From the NCBI GenBank assembly GCA_021401465.1, contig JADDMT010000108.1, positions 1 to 64,000 of the forward strand: DNA of 64,000 nt, read 5' to 3'. This stretch comes from Teratosphaeria epicoccoides. Lineage: Eukaryota; Ascomycota; Dothideomycetes; Mycosphaerellales; Teratosphaeriaceae. The translations under genes were made by a program, and so were the position numbers. Under the pieces are notes generated by a model that was given only the letters and a program-made list of their open reading frames with translations, was not told where the DNA came from and did no database searches. This document shows positions 53,622 through 64,000 of the stretch, piece by piece (position 1 is the first letter of the stretch; every line of letters begins with the position of its first letter).

Positions 53622-54931
53622 TCAGTGCTCCGACACGAAGATTCCCGCCATCCCCATGCCTGTGCCAACACACATCGAGGTGACAGCTACGCGCTTATTA
53701 TGCCGCCGCAATTCCGACAAAGCCGTCACTACCTGTCTGACGCCTGTGCAGCCCAGAGGATGACCAAGAGCAATAGCTCCGCCTCTTGGATTGACTTGCT
53801 CTCGCTCCAAGCCCAGTTGGTCGACGCAGTAAACGGCCTGGAGCCATCATCAGCTCCCTACATTCACACTGACGCGGGGAGAAGTCTTACCATTGATGCG
53901 AACGCCTCGTTGATCTCGAACATGTCAACATCTTTCTTGTCCAAACCGTACTTCTCCAGGATTTTCGGGATCGCATAACTCGGCCCAATGCCCATTATCC
54001 TAGGCGCCAGTCCGACGACTGTGGAACCGACAAACTTGCCCAAAATAGGCTGCCCGAGCGCCTCGGCCTGCTTTCGCCTCATCAGCACGACTGCTGCAGC
54101 TCCATCCGTGACTTGGCTCGCATTGCCACCCGTGGTATGGCTCGGCGACCACTGCGGGAAAGCTTTGCGGATCTTACTCAGAGATTCAGCAGTAGTGCCA
54201 TAGCGAACGCCATCATCTCGATCGACGACTTTCTGAACAGACCCTCCAGTCTTTGGATCCTTCCATATCGTGGTGATCGGTACCATCTCATCAGCAGACC
54301 AGCCTGCCTTCTGCGCCTTCTCGGCGAACTGATACGACTGCGCAGCATAAGCATCCATCGCCTCCCTGCTCACACCAAAGTCCCCCGCCACGTTTTCCGA
54401 CGTCTGACCCATCGGCTGCATATTCTGAACCGCAACCGGGTGCTTCATGATCTTCTCACTCATTGGCGGTGCCCCTCTGTCGATACAAGTAGACATGCTC
54501 TCCGCGCCTATAGCAATACCAACATCTATACTGCCCATAGCAATCTGATGTGCGATGTTCTGGATCGCAAGCAGCCCAGAAGAGCAGAAGCGATTGCATA
54601 CTGACGTTGCTGCTGTCTCAGGAAATCCAGCGGCAAGGACTGCGGAGCGAACTATATATCCAGAATCTGGAGCAAGGACGTTGCCGAGGCAGACGTCTTC
54701 AACCAGAGCTGGATCGAAGGCTGATTGTTCCCGTACGGCGGTCAGGAGTGAGATGAGCAGGTCGTCTAGAGGGGTGTCTTTGAGTCCACCTTTGAAGGCT
54801 TTGGTGAGAGGTGTCCGGATGGCAAAGGTGATGACTACATCGTCAGGCTTCTTCTCCAGCAGTCGTGCCTTTGGGCTGGATTGCGGGCCCAGTTGGTTCT
54901 TGAACGACTCCAGCCGTGCTTTCGCGCTCAT
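53622..54931 (-). CDS. POT1: Peroxisomal 3-ketoacyl-CoA thiolase with PTS2
   Basis: Exons are 54,931-53,891 and 53,837-53,622 around a 53-nt intron (GTAAGA to TCCAG, phase 0), giving 418 residues. The enzyme performs the last step of fatty-acid beta-oxidation. From ATG 54,931 the N-terminus is MSAKARLESFKNQL; RLESFKNQL at residues 6-14 fits the PTS2 consensus (R/K)(L/V/I)X5(H/Q)(L/A), imported by Pex7. The in-frame ATG at 55,075 would bury PTS2 48 residues deeper and is rejected. Catalytic Cys is in SVCNRFCSSG, His in GGAIALGHPLGCTG and the second Cys in SMCVGTGMGMA, the last two in exon 2. All are intact. Confidence 0.95.
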
Positions 54932-55474
54932 GTTGGATATTTCGGTCAAAAGAGTCCTGTCCGTGGAAGTACTGTAGCCTTGGGACGCGGAAAACTTCTG
55001 ACCACCCTTCGTGTCTCTTCTTGAAGATGATTGTGGACGGTGCGTCTCAATAATGCCATTGTCGTCCAAAGTCAAGTGATTAACCGAGATGCAGGGATGC
55101 GGTTACCCGGGATTGCGGCTTGAGTCGGTTCAGACTGCGGCAGTTGCAATGCCAAGGATCTGTTCTTCGTCACATGTACCCAGCAATGGCAGCATTGAAT
55201 CAGACGCACAACACTGATTGCTGTTGCACTCTATTACAGTCCAGGTCGTGCCTTATAGATATGTACACCAGATCTCGTATAGCACATATCGCAAGCCCAA
55301 GTTGCAACGACATCTTCGTTGCTCTGCCACCCAATCTAGGTGCACGCGTATCGCTCAATCGCTCCGTCAAAACGCTACTTCAGCGAACCAAACCCCCATG
55401 CCGGAAAAGTCAGAGACACACGCCATAACGCATGCCAAAGCCCTCAAACCTCACCAAGGCCACGAACCCCACTC
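54932..55474. other. Intergenic upstream of thiolase; no gene seen
   Basis: It contains the thiolase promoter and the 3' flank of the RGD2-type gene. There is no domain-like frame. Confidence 0.5.
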
Positions 55475-58400
55475 CTAGTCAAAGTCCATAGGCTTATCCT
55501 CCAATTGGACGCCCGCTGACGCCTTCTCCGCCTCCCTCGCACTGCCCTCAGCCACGGGACTCTCCACATATGGCCCGGAATCCACAATATCCCTGTTCGC
55601 CTGTCCCATGATCAGACTTTGCCGCTGCAAACCTCCCGTGCCTCTACGCGCAGGGTAAGATCTCCCGGAGCGATTGAGCGAGTCGCGTTTGGTTGGGTCG
55701 CCAGCTTCAGAAGCTGGCGAAGACCTCGCAATATCAGGAGAGGGCTCGTCAACGTTTGCAATCTTGTAGCGAGAGGTTGCGATAGGCTTTGGTGCAGACT
55801 CCATAGAAGTGTGAGGCGTGCTAGTTGTAGTTGGTGTACTAGAAGCTGAGTCGTTCACACTGCCGCTGTAGTAATGGGAATGAGCAGGATCGATGTTGAA
55901 GTCCTGTAGGCCAGAGATCGATGCTGACAAATTCGGGATAGCTTGCCTGTTGCTCGGAACAGAAGCTGCGGTTCCAGTCCGTCGATGACCCTGCGGCTCA
56001 TCATCCTCGGCAGGAGGAGGCTGATGAATCGAGCCATTCATCCTTGGAGGGGCAACGTCCTTTCCTCCAGATTTGGGAGGCGAGGTGGTACTGGTCGGCT
56101 GCGACCGAGACGTTGGTGGCGGACTCTGCGGCACACCCAAGCTATCTCGGGTGCTTGACGTTACAGAACTCGTAGGCGACATCAGGCCTTTTCCCACGTT
56201 GGCGCTTGCAGTAGAAATCGGGAATCTGGTCTCGGCTCCTCGGCTTCTCGTCCTCTGCAGGCCTGGTCCCGGACTTGGTGCTCTACTCCTGCTGCTGCCA
56301 GCCATTGCTTGAGCTTGTGCAGCGGCTATTGCTCGTTGCCTTTCCTCCATATTCTCACGTCGCTTGGACTCGTCGGTACTAACAGCGCGAGTGGAGCGTG
56401 TGGCACCTGAAGTGGTATGCGTCAAGCTCGATTGTCGCTTGAGCTCGCCAAAGATGGCGTCCTTGTGTGCGAAGAGATCCTTGATCAGGCGAACAGTGTA
56501 TTTTTCTGCCATACTCAGCCCTGTCTCCTGCTTTGGCCGTAGGATACACGGTGAAAGAACGGTCGCAAGCTGCGTTACATAGGCTTCGTCCGCATTAGTG
56601 AGCTCGATAAGACGCGTGAAGTGCGTCACTACTGCGTCTAGAGTTGCAATGTTGGCAAGGCGCAATTGCCCAAGCGTCGACTGAATGACCTGGATGCGCG
56701 CGCTCTCCGATGCCGTCTGCTCGGTCTTGGTATAGATGGCCTTGACAATCTCGTAAACGTGAGAGCTGACTAAGCTATCTGGCAGCTCCAGGAAATATAA
56801 TTTCAGCACGGCCGCGACGATAGGTATCTCGTACTTCTCCAGAAGCTCGGGCGGCACTGGTTTGCCAGTATTGATCTGGTTGCGAAGGTGGTGAGTGGCT
56901 GCCAGCGGCACGTCCACCACCCAGATACCACGACGCGCCTCGTCACCTTCCAGCTCCGGATAGTGAGAGTCAAGGAAAGTCAGCATCGTTGTGACAATGA
57001 GGGGCACACGTTTTCGATCGCTCCGCGCTCGCGCTTCGATGTCGACGCCAAAGGTCTGCTCGTCCACTTTGTTGTAGTAGTTTTCGTATGTGACGACTTT
57101 GGGAATGTAGCTGCCCGTTCGGTAATTCTCAAGCAAGTATCGCAAATCACCAAGGGGCTGCACCGTTTCCTGAAATAACATCATGTTGTCCACAGTGCTC
57201 TGTATGCTCGGAATCACATTACTGATGGCCCCGCTGAAATCAAGCACCACACTTTTGATAGCTTTTAAGCGGTCCAGCTCGCAGCGCTCCATGAACTTCA
57301 GGTGATCGATCATCGCTTCTTCCAGGTTGCATCGCAGGCCGTCCAGCTTTTTGATCGACGCTTTGTATCGCTCATCGGCTTCGCGTGCTTCCCGACGCAG
57401 CTTGTCTGCCGGTGTCTCATTTGGATGAGCGTTGTTCAACGGGTTCCAACCGCCCAAGTATTCGCTCACGCGCTCTGTGATGTCCGATCCTGCGTCGGAG
57501 CTCTGAGACGCAAGGGTTGAAGTCCTGGACATCAATTTCGGCCTCTTCTCTGGAATGCCTGTGATCTGGAAAACCTTCGTCCTCCACTGATAATTCATCC
57601 TGCTGCTGTTCGCGAATGTGTTTCCCATGTTACCGATCAACCGCAGAAACCCATTATCAATTAGATCTTGCCCAATCCTCTCCGCATATACAATGGAGGT
57701 CGAGCCCATGTGCTTTTGTATGTACTCGACAATCTCGGCTCCAGACGTTACATTCTGGTATGTCCCGAGGATTGGCACCTTGGTCTCGCCGAGTTTTACG
57801 TTCTCCAGCAGGTGCGTCAGGATCTTCTTGATCTGCTCTGGCTGATATGTCTCGTCTCCGATCTCAACAGGCTCTTGCTCTGGTTCCTCTTCCACCTTGA
57901 TGCTGGGCACGTTCACTGGTGGACCGGGCTGCTTCGGCGAGCCAGTCCCAGCTGCGGATTTTGGATCCTGGAAGGCCAGCTTCTCCTCCTCATCCAAGTC
58001 CTCCACGCGTCTGCATTTGTTATAATAAGCGCTTCGATACTGTCGAGTGGTCTCCGCCTGGCGATCGTATGCCTTTATGCGGCCCTGAAGATCATCCTGA
58101 CTGTTCTGTACTCTTGCTGCATGCTGATCGCACCATCGTGCAAAAGGGTTCACCACAAGTTCGCGGATGTTGGAAGCGATCTTGCGATGGTTACGCGACG
58201 CCTCACTCATTTCGGCACGCACTCCTTCGTATGCCTGAGATTGTCAGCGATCACCTGCCCTGCCTGTGTGGCAGCGACATTTCCTACCTTCTTGACACTG
58301 GCGCCGTCGTCGCGTTGGAATCCTCCGTCGATCCTGTTCGTCGCGGGCTCGATATCTGCCAGCCTCTGTCCATATGCGTCCTCTGCCTCCGCGCGCATGC

Positions 58401-58565
58401 GACACACTGTGAGGATTTGCTCGTTCTCCTGGACACCCTGCTGCAGCTTGCCAAATAAAACGCCCAGACCTGTGATACATCAGCGGAATGCAACGACGCC
58501 TACGTGGCTGCCTGCTTACCCGCCGCGTAATCCGCGGACCAGAATGAATTTGCGAAAGACGCCAT
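55475..58565 (-). CDS. RGD2: F-BAR / DEP / RhoGAP protein, RGD2-type
   Basis: Exons are 58,565-58,520, 58,469-58,288 and 58,234-55,475 with introns of 50 and 53 nt, giving 995 residues. The first exon reads MASFANSFWSADYAAG, the usual F-BAR start, followed by GVLFGKLQQGVQENEQILTV. The F-BAR is split by an inserted DEP-like domain (about residues 235-305, EIVEYIQKHMG and DLIDNGFLRLIG), as in yeast Rgd2. The second half of the F-BAR includes DHLKFMERCELDRLKAIKSV. The RhoGAP domain (about 470-670) has KYEIPIVAAVLKLYFLELPDSL and LATVLSPCILRP. The site where most RhoGAPs have the Arg finger (G.FR..G) reads GIWVVDVPL. The C-terminal 280 residues are disordered and Ser/Pro-rich. RGD2 acts on Cdc42/Rho5 in yeast. 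Confidence 0.9.
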
Positions 58566-59164
58566 GCTGGGCTGTCTGGACGCTTGCTAGAATTCTGTAT
58601 GGTGCTGGTAGAGGACAGCGGTCGTCCGTCGCACAGCGGGGGGCCGTGTCCAGCAAGCCAAAGGTGACTTCTTGTATACCAGCCTCGAGACAAATGCTAA
58701 GAGGCTCTGAAGTGGACCGAGACTGTGTCAGCCGCAGTTATGGCTCTTGGATGCGTGGCGCATGGGCGACAAAGGCAGCAAAGACTCGTGATCTGATTAG
58801 TCGTACGTCGTGAAGTCGTAATGAGAAAATGAGACGGTGAAGTGGTAAAGTGGACGAGTAAGCCGGCTTCATACGATGCCTAGATGTTTCTCATCATGCA
58901 GGTGGCAGTTACCTGGTACGGATTACTGCCCTTGACCCTTGGCGCCGCTGGAGCGGAGCCGACATAACTTTATGAAGATCTGCGCCACAGGAGAAGGTGT
59001 GGCTGAGGTCGAGCAGCCCAGGTCGCGCTTGCCATTTGTTGCAAGGTGGACCTGTCACGCGCAGGGCTTGTGCAGTCGCGATGGTGTTGTGAGTAGCCAG
59101 TCGCGATGGTGTTGTAAGTACCCAGTACCCATCTGCTCGCTGGATATACAGATGGTGGGTCGCC
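58566..59164. promoter_or_regulatory. Divergent space, RGD2 / STT4
   Basis: These 599 bases lie between two divergent start codons. A TCGCGATGGTGTTGT segment is directly repeated at about 59,076 and 59,101. No gene is seen. Confidence 0.45.
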
Positions 59165-62100
59165 ATGCTGAGTGCGATCTTCAGGACGCGACCCTCGACC
59201 AGGCGCAGTGCCCTCGACAAGCTAGCGGTCCTCTCAGCGCAGCCAACGACAGCACCAGATGGCGGTGATGATATCACGAGGCTCTGTGAGCTCCAGCAGC
59301 CGGCCGGCTATGGTGACGGGACCTTCGGCGGATCGGGTGGAGCAGTGCAGACCTCGTCTGTGCCCATGAGCATCAGGGAGCTGGAAGTGTTGATCGCATT
59401 GTCCAAGGCAGCACCATTGGTGCAAGCCACGACAGATGCTGCAAAGCTGTTGTCTCAGCTGGCACCATATGTATCGGAAGCGCACCGGCAGACGCTCAAG
59501 CCTACTCCACTGTATCAAACCCTACCACCATGGGAGCCACTGGCGTACGATCTGACATCTGCCATCCTCGCGATCGGCCTCAACCACCAGTCGCTCAAGC
59601 ACCGGGCCTTGGCCATCGTTGATCGCACACTAGAGGAGCTGACTACTAGTGCCGAAAGAACAATCTGGTTACAGCCCTCACAAGACGGCAAGACTGATCT
59701 TGATGCTGCTGAACGATCACTACCTACGATCAAGCTTGCTGTGTCTCTTCTCGGCCTTCTTGCAGCGACAGCCAAATACGCGCGAGTCTGGACGCCCGAG
59801 CAGAGACTTTCCATCATCCAGCGGCTCAATTACATGCTGTCGGAGAAATTCATGGTCTCACTCGAGGGCGCTCTCTCTGCTGTTCGCAATGCACGAACCT
59901 TCAACAGAACGATCAAAGATTGGAAGCGCTGGGTCAAGAATTATGCCATCAACGCCAGACCGCTGGGCGCCATGCTTCTGCAGCAAGCTTTCATGGAAGT
60001 AGTGGAGCAGACTGTGATTCTATTCATTACAACTTCACCCAAGGGATCAAGCTCAGACCTCCTGGACACCCTCCTCCAGCGCACGCCTTTAACGGATTCT
60101 GCTGGGCCCCCTCCAATGTCAGGAACATTCGAGAGCTTGCCCGAGATCATCGTAAATGAGATGAATTTGCTAGAAGCTGACGAAGACTATTTGCAAGTCA
60201 GCTCCGCATGGCAACAGCACTTGGCATTCGAGGTCAAAGCAAGCACTTTGCGCAGCTTTCTGATCTGTTCTATTCTGGACGAGGAGGTCGCAGATGTGGA
60301 CTTGTTGATTGCCTGGCTCGACGGCGTCACTGCTGATCCAGTTCAGATCGCAGATGACAAGCTGGCCGAGACAGTACTCAAGAGCATGACTGTTCTCGCA
60401 AGGACATCGCCTGCAATTGCCGCGAATCTCGCAAGGACTTTACCCAGGCTGATCGTGCAGGGCAAGATGACCAGTCCTACTGCAGCACTCGCAGGTCAAT
60501 GTTTGGCTCGCGTCGTCACAAGTCTTTCCCAGGATGTTCTGATTAGCACCCTGTACAGCTTGGGTAACGTGCTTAGCGCGAGTACTGACCAAGAGGCTAA
60601 GGCACCCAATCCGTTGTTTGACGGCAACGCTAGCATGACCGGGACCAGTGCACCGTATCAATCGCAGCTGGCCCTTGGAAGTGCCATTTCTTTGGATTTG
60701 AGCGACGAAGAAGAGACAGCTTCGCGCTACAGCAGCGTTGTGCAGGCGATCGTCGCCATCGCCACAGCAGTTCGTGATGAGCAAATGACGGCGCTTGTCA
60801 TTTCAATGCTTGTTCAGAAGCTCAGTCGAGTGAGTCTAGCTGTTGACGCTAGAATCATCACAGAGATGGCTCCGCTTGGTCTGAGTGGCGGGGCGAATGA
60901 GTTGCGCGCACTGCTGAGACTTTACACAAGAATCGCCACGGATGCGACAGTCAAAGGCGACAGTCTGCTTATTGACGCAGTCTCAGCTGGTCGTATCAAG
61001 CTTGCCTCCTGGATCAAGAAGGATACTCCACTCTACGAGATATATCTTGCTCACCTGCTGGGTTTGTGCGTCGGAAGCGGCGACACGGCCGCCGACAAGG
61101 TCGTTGATGTTGTACTGACAAGCAAGCTGATCGCGCAGCTGTTTCGGCCAATGGCTGTGCTTGTGGCTTCAGATCTGGAGCATCAACCCGAGTTCGAGCA
61201 TCCAGATGAGCTATCCAAGCTCAGCAGAAATGCGTGGTTCAACATGGTGGTCCATGGCTTTACATTGTCCGCCCAAGCCAGCAAGCCGTATACGCGAGAG
61301 CTGCAGGTTTTGGCACAGTATACCCTCCCGCTGGTTGATGAGGAACGGGTCGATTTTCCAGAGAGCGCGATTGATCTCAACACTGTGCTCAGACGTGGCA
61401 ACAGCGCGCAGCATGCCATCGAGCAAAAGAATGCGCTGACAAATGCGCTTCCGCAGACGGAAGCCGAAGTCAAAGGTTTGACTTACCAAGACTGTGTGTT
61501 TCTGAACGCGGCATTGTTAGTCACAACTCTCAGAGCGTGCGCTGGCGACTGCACGGCTGCGCTGCCGTATTTCATGGAGAGCAAGGTCAAGAATCATGGT
61601 CCCATGGGCAACAGTATGTTTGCGATCGCTTTCAATAGTGTTGACACGTATATCCGCCATGCTCAGTCTGGACTACAGCAGAGCTTCTCGGCGCCGCAAG
61701 TCGCCCTACAGCTGGCTACGTTCTTCGAGGGGTGCTGCCATCGCATCGCGAAGGTGCAGCATGCAGCATCGAGCTCCGCTGATCGTATCATAAAAGCTGT
61801 GCCTTCAGCATTGTGCCACAAAGCATCATTATTTGCTCTGCTCGAGCTCCTCAGTTTGATGTGGGAGAGTTGTCTCGACGCTGAAACAGACGAATACGAC
61901 TGGAAGTCTACCTACCATTCCGCAAAAGGTAATGTGACTATACAGCTTTCGGACAATGCCCAGTACCGGCAGGCAACTCTTGCAACCCTTCAGAATCGTG
62001 CTCATGTGTGGGTCACGCGAGCCATGGAGGTGGCACCATTGGACGTCAAGGGTTTGTTGCAGGCATATCTCGAGGACTTCGAAGACGACGGATCCTATCA

Positions 62101-64000
62101 TGTTGCACTTGGCAGGTCGTTTGCGCTCCGAATGGGATCAATGATCCCAAGTACTGACCAGCGACTTACGATTCTTGATCGTCCAGGCGCCGTAGGTATT
62201 GACACAGCGAGCGACTTCATTGCCCAGTACACTACGCGACAAGAGTATCGGCACCACATCAGTATCTTCAGCAGCGACGACGACTGGGCGGTAGTGGATC
62301 ACAATGGTAACTCGCGCCCGGTGGTATTCATTGATGGCACGAAGGAAGCTGTCGACGAGGCCCTGCAGCTGCGGCACCTATTAAGAAGGCTCAAGCACAA
62401 GGAAGTCGTGCCGTTCTCAACAGTCCGGGAAACACTTCGTAACGCGGCAGCAGTGCTAAGTCGAAGCACGTCAGAGCAGACACTCTTGATCCAAGATCTT
62501 GTAGCAATCCCCTTCACCATCTTCACAAAGGCATCTATCAATCTCGGAATTGCTCTTTGGCTTGGCGTTGTCAAGGAGAATCCTAGCTTAGAGACTCGTG
62601 TGCTGGCAGAGGTAGTTGCGGGTTGGGAAAGCTCCGTTCGTCTGAAGAAAGGATTTTTCGCGCCATACAAGCATCTTGACCCATTTTACATCAAGGCAGA
62701 GTTCGCTCCTTCCAGATGGGAAGCCATCAGCAAGCGGCAGCAAGCAGTGCACAACCTGGTCACACCACACTTGCGCCTGGCACAGTACCTCTCAAGCCAT
62801 TTCAGTGCGAGCCGACTGAGCAGTCCCAATACCGAGAAGGTCTACACCCGCTTGATGCGCACTACCGTTCTGGCTATGAAGCACACAGTCACGCAGCCCC
62901 TGGCTCGCGAGGTACACTTCCTTATCGTGTTACTCGCGATCCGAGTCCTGAGATACACGACACGGCCAAATGTCCTCGCGCAATGGCGACTGAAGGACGC
63001 AATGCTGTCTGCAGGCTTGTTGTGGTTCGCTCGGTCGCCAAGATGGTCGTTTGGTAGTAACAGGCTTCAAGTGAGGGCCGAGATCAAGCTCCTGAATGAT
63101 GTAATCGGCTCTCTGCAGGCTGTCGCTGGCATTGCTGCAAAGCCTACAAAGTCACTATCAGCACTGCGATCCAAGCAAGAGCTTCTAGTGCTGCTGTTGC
63201 AACATGAGATTGGCCGTCTTCATGTGTGGATAACGCCTCTGGAATTTGACTCTAAGGGCGGTACGCCGCTCGGGCATGGTGGTGCTCTGATCAAGGACAC
63301 AGCCTTTGTTGGCCTGCTTGACACAGCTTGGAAGGAAGACCCACGCATTGCCGTACAACTTGCCACAAGGTTCCCAAGATCTGAAAGACTGGACCGCGAC
63401 ATCCGCTGGCATATCATGCGAGAGCCCGAAAAGGTAGTCAATGAACCGGATGCATTGTACATCATGCTTGGATCAAATCTCCCATCAGACGTTCGGACGC
63501 AGCTGAAATATCTGCTCTACTGGGCTCCCGTCAATCCAATGGCTGCAGTGACCTATTTCATGCCTGCGTATGGGAACCATCCATTCATCATACAGTATGC
63601 AGTTCGCGCTCTCGAGAGCCATTCTGTGGACGTGACGTTCTTCTATGTCCCGCAGATTGTGCAGACTCTACGTTACGATGCTCTTGGCTACGTCGAGCGC
63701 TACATTGTCGAAACGGCCAAATTCTCGCAGCTGTTTGCACATCAAATCATCTGGAATATGAAAGCAAATTCATACAAAGATGAGGACTCACAGGAACCTG
63801 ATCCTGTCAAACCAGTACTGGACAAGGTAATGACTGCGCTCATCTCCAGCTTCTCATCCGAGGACAAGGTTTTCTATGAGCGTGAGTTCGACTTTTTCGG
63901 CAAAGTGACAGGCATCTCTGGTGCGCTCAAGCCTTATATTAAGAGGCCGAAGCCTGAGAAGAAGCAGAAGATTGAAGAGGAGTTGAGGAAGATTCAGCTG
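59165..64000 (+). CDS. STT4: Phosphatidylinositol 4-kinase STT4 (PI4K type III alpha), 5' part; runs off right edge
   Basis: One uninterrupted frame runs from ATG 59,165 to the last base (1,612 codons, no stop). STT4 makes PtdIns4P at the plasma membrane, with scaffold partners Efr3 and Ypp1. The start MLSAIFRTRPSTRRSALDKLAVLSAQ matches the short basic N-terminus of fungal STT4. A long alpha-solenoid follows. The last 150 residues in the window are the PIK helical accessory domain: YAVRALESHSVDVTFFYVPQ, IVQTLRYDALGYVERYI and LFAHQIIWNMKANSY. They are followed by FYEREFDFFGKVTGIS and a basic RPKPEKKQK. The kinase domain itself lies beyond the window. The ATG at 59,366 is a weaker alternative because it drops the conserved N-terminus. 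Confidence 0.93.
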   Translation, partial: MLSAIFRTRPSTRRSALDKLAVLSAQPTTAPDGGDDITRLCELQQPAGYGDGTFGGSGGAVQTSSVPMSIRELEVLIALSKAAPLVQATTDAAKLLSQLAPYVSEAHRQTLKPTPLYQTLPPWEPLAYDLTSAILAIGLNHQSLKHRALAIVDRTLEELTTSAERTIWLQPSQDGKTDLDAAERSLPTIKLAVSLLGLLAATAKYARVWTPEQRLSIIQRLNYMLSEKFMVSLEGALSAVRNARTFNRTIKDWKRWVKNYAINARPLGAMLLQQAFMEVVEQTVILFITTSPKGSSSDLLDTLLQRTPLTDSAGPPPMSGTFESLPEIIVNEMNLLEADEDYLQVSSAWQQHLAFEVKASTLRSFLICSILDEEVADVDLLIAWLDGVTADPVQIADDKLAETVLKSMTVLARTSPAIAANLARTLPRLIVQGKMTSPTAALAGQCLARVVTSLSQDVLISTLYSLGNVLSASTDQEAKAPNPLFDGNASMTGTSAPYQSQLALGSAISLDLSDEEETASRYSSVVQAIVAIATAVRDEQMTALVISMLVQKLSRVSLAVDARIITEMAPLGLSGGANELRALLRLYTRIATDATVKGDSLLIDAVSAGRIKLASWIKKDTPLYEIYLAHLLGLCVGSGDTAADKVVDVVLTSKLIAQLFRPMAVLVASDLEHQPEFEHPDELSKLSRNAWFNMVVHGFTLSAQASKPYTRELQVLAQYTLPLVDEERVDFPESAIDLNTVLRRGNSAQHAIEQKNALTNALPQTEAEVKGLTYQDCVFLNAALLVTTLRACAGDCTAALPYFMESKVKNHGPMGNSMFAIAFNSVDTYIRHAQSGLQQSFSAPQVALQLATFFEGCCHRIAKVQHAASSSADRIIKAVPSALCHKASLFALLELLSLMWESCLDAETDEYDWKSTYHSAKGNVTIQLSDNAQYRQATLATLQNRAHVWVTRAMEVAPLDVKGLLQAYLEDFEDDGSYHVALGRSFALRMGSMIPSTDQRLTILDRPGAVGIDTASDFIAQYTTRQEYRHHISIFSSDDDWAVVDHNGNSRPVVFIDGTKEAVDEALQLRHLLRRLKHKEVVPFSTVRETLRNAAAVLSRSTSEQTLLIQDLVAIPFTIFTKASINLGIALWLGVVKENPSLETRVLAEVVAGWESSVRLKKGFFAPYKHLDPFYIKAEFAPSRWEAISKRQQAVHNLVTPHLRLAQYLSSHFSASRLSSPNTEKVYTRLMRTTVLAMKHTVTQPLAREVHFLIVLLAIRVLRYTTRPNVLAQWRLKDAMLSAGLLWFARSPRWSFGSNRLQVRAEIKLLNDVIGSLQAVAGIAAKPTKSLSALRSKQELLVLLLQHEIGRLHVWITPLEFDSKGGTPLGHGGALIKDTAFVGLLDTAWKEDPRIAVQLATRFPRSERLDRDIRWHIMREPEKVVNEPDALYIMLGSNLPSDVRTQLKYLLYWAPVNPMAAVTYFMPAYGNHPFIIQYAVRALESHSVDVTFFYVPQIVQTLRYDALGYVERYIVETAKFSQLFAHQIIWNMKANSYKDEDSQEPDPVKPVLDKVMTALISSFSSEDKVFYEREFDFFGKVTGISGALKPYIKRPKPEKKQKIEEELRKIQL

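Overview
The window is nuclear DNA of a filamentous ascomycete, most likely a Dothideomycete (inferred from gene style, not searched). Genes are compact, with short introns of 50-162 nt that start GTAAGT, GTGAGT, GTATGT or GTACGT. The repeats carry heavy C-to-T and G-to-A decay of the kind made by repeat-induced point mutation (RIP). No prokaryotic signals, tRNA, rRNA or CRISPR array were seen.

Layout. (1) 1-13,610 is a transposon nest. A complete 8,169-bp LTR retrotransposon of the Ty3/gypsy chromovirus type lies at 3,914-12,082. It has identical-length 360-bp LTRs, a TCAAG target duplication, one gag-pol frame with a C-terminal chromodomain, and a self-priming arrangement like Tf1. It sits inside an older, minus-strand element that encodes an integrase-core transposase (12,088-13,610, with more at 1,083-3,913). 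A second, inverted copy of the retrotransposon enters from the left edge (1-1,082). Between pol and the 3' LTR the retrotransposon carries an antisense gene with its own TATA box and a 51-nt spliceosomal intron. When spliced, it joins two open stretches into a 456-codon cysteine-rich, probably nuclear protein. This is the strongest candidate for something undescribed.

(2) 13,611-21,660 is a belt of decay: an adenylation/condensation (NRPS-like) pseudogene, a small transposon scar, an unidentified broken gene and a broken F-box gene. Two intact genes stand among them: a GH47 alpha-1,2-mannosidase and an 87-residue single-pass membrane protein.

(3) 21,673-35,687 is dense and mostly housekeeping: an FMN-dependent hydroxyacid oxidase, a Ure2-type glutathione transferase, FCF1 (rRNA processing), a CSI2-family membrane protein, MSH3 (mismatch repair) and a 1,356-residue serine-rich protein of unknown function.

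(4) 35,688-43,150 is gene-poor, with broken histidine-phosphatase and GH28 genes and one intact GPI-anchored cysteine-rich surface protein.

(5) 43,155-64,000 is core again: NAD synthetase, a broken SRA/YDG-domain gene, the TFIIH kinase KIN28/CDK7, mitoribosomal mS41, SDHB, a HAD phosphatase, peroxisomal thiolase, an RGD2-type F-BAR/DEP/RhoGAP protein and the first 1,612 codons of the phosphatidylinositol 4-kinase STT4, cut by the right edge.

The core genes are unrelated neighbours rather than a pathway cluster. Shared intergenic spaces suggest divergent promoters for FCF1/CSI2, KIN28/mS41, SDHB/HAD and RGD2/STT4.
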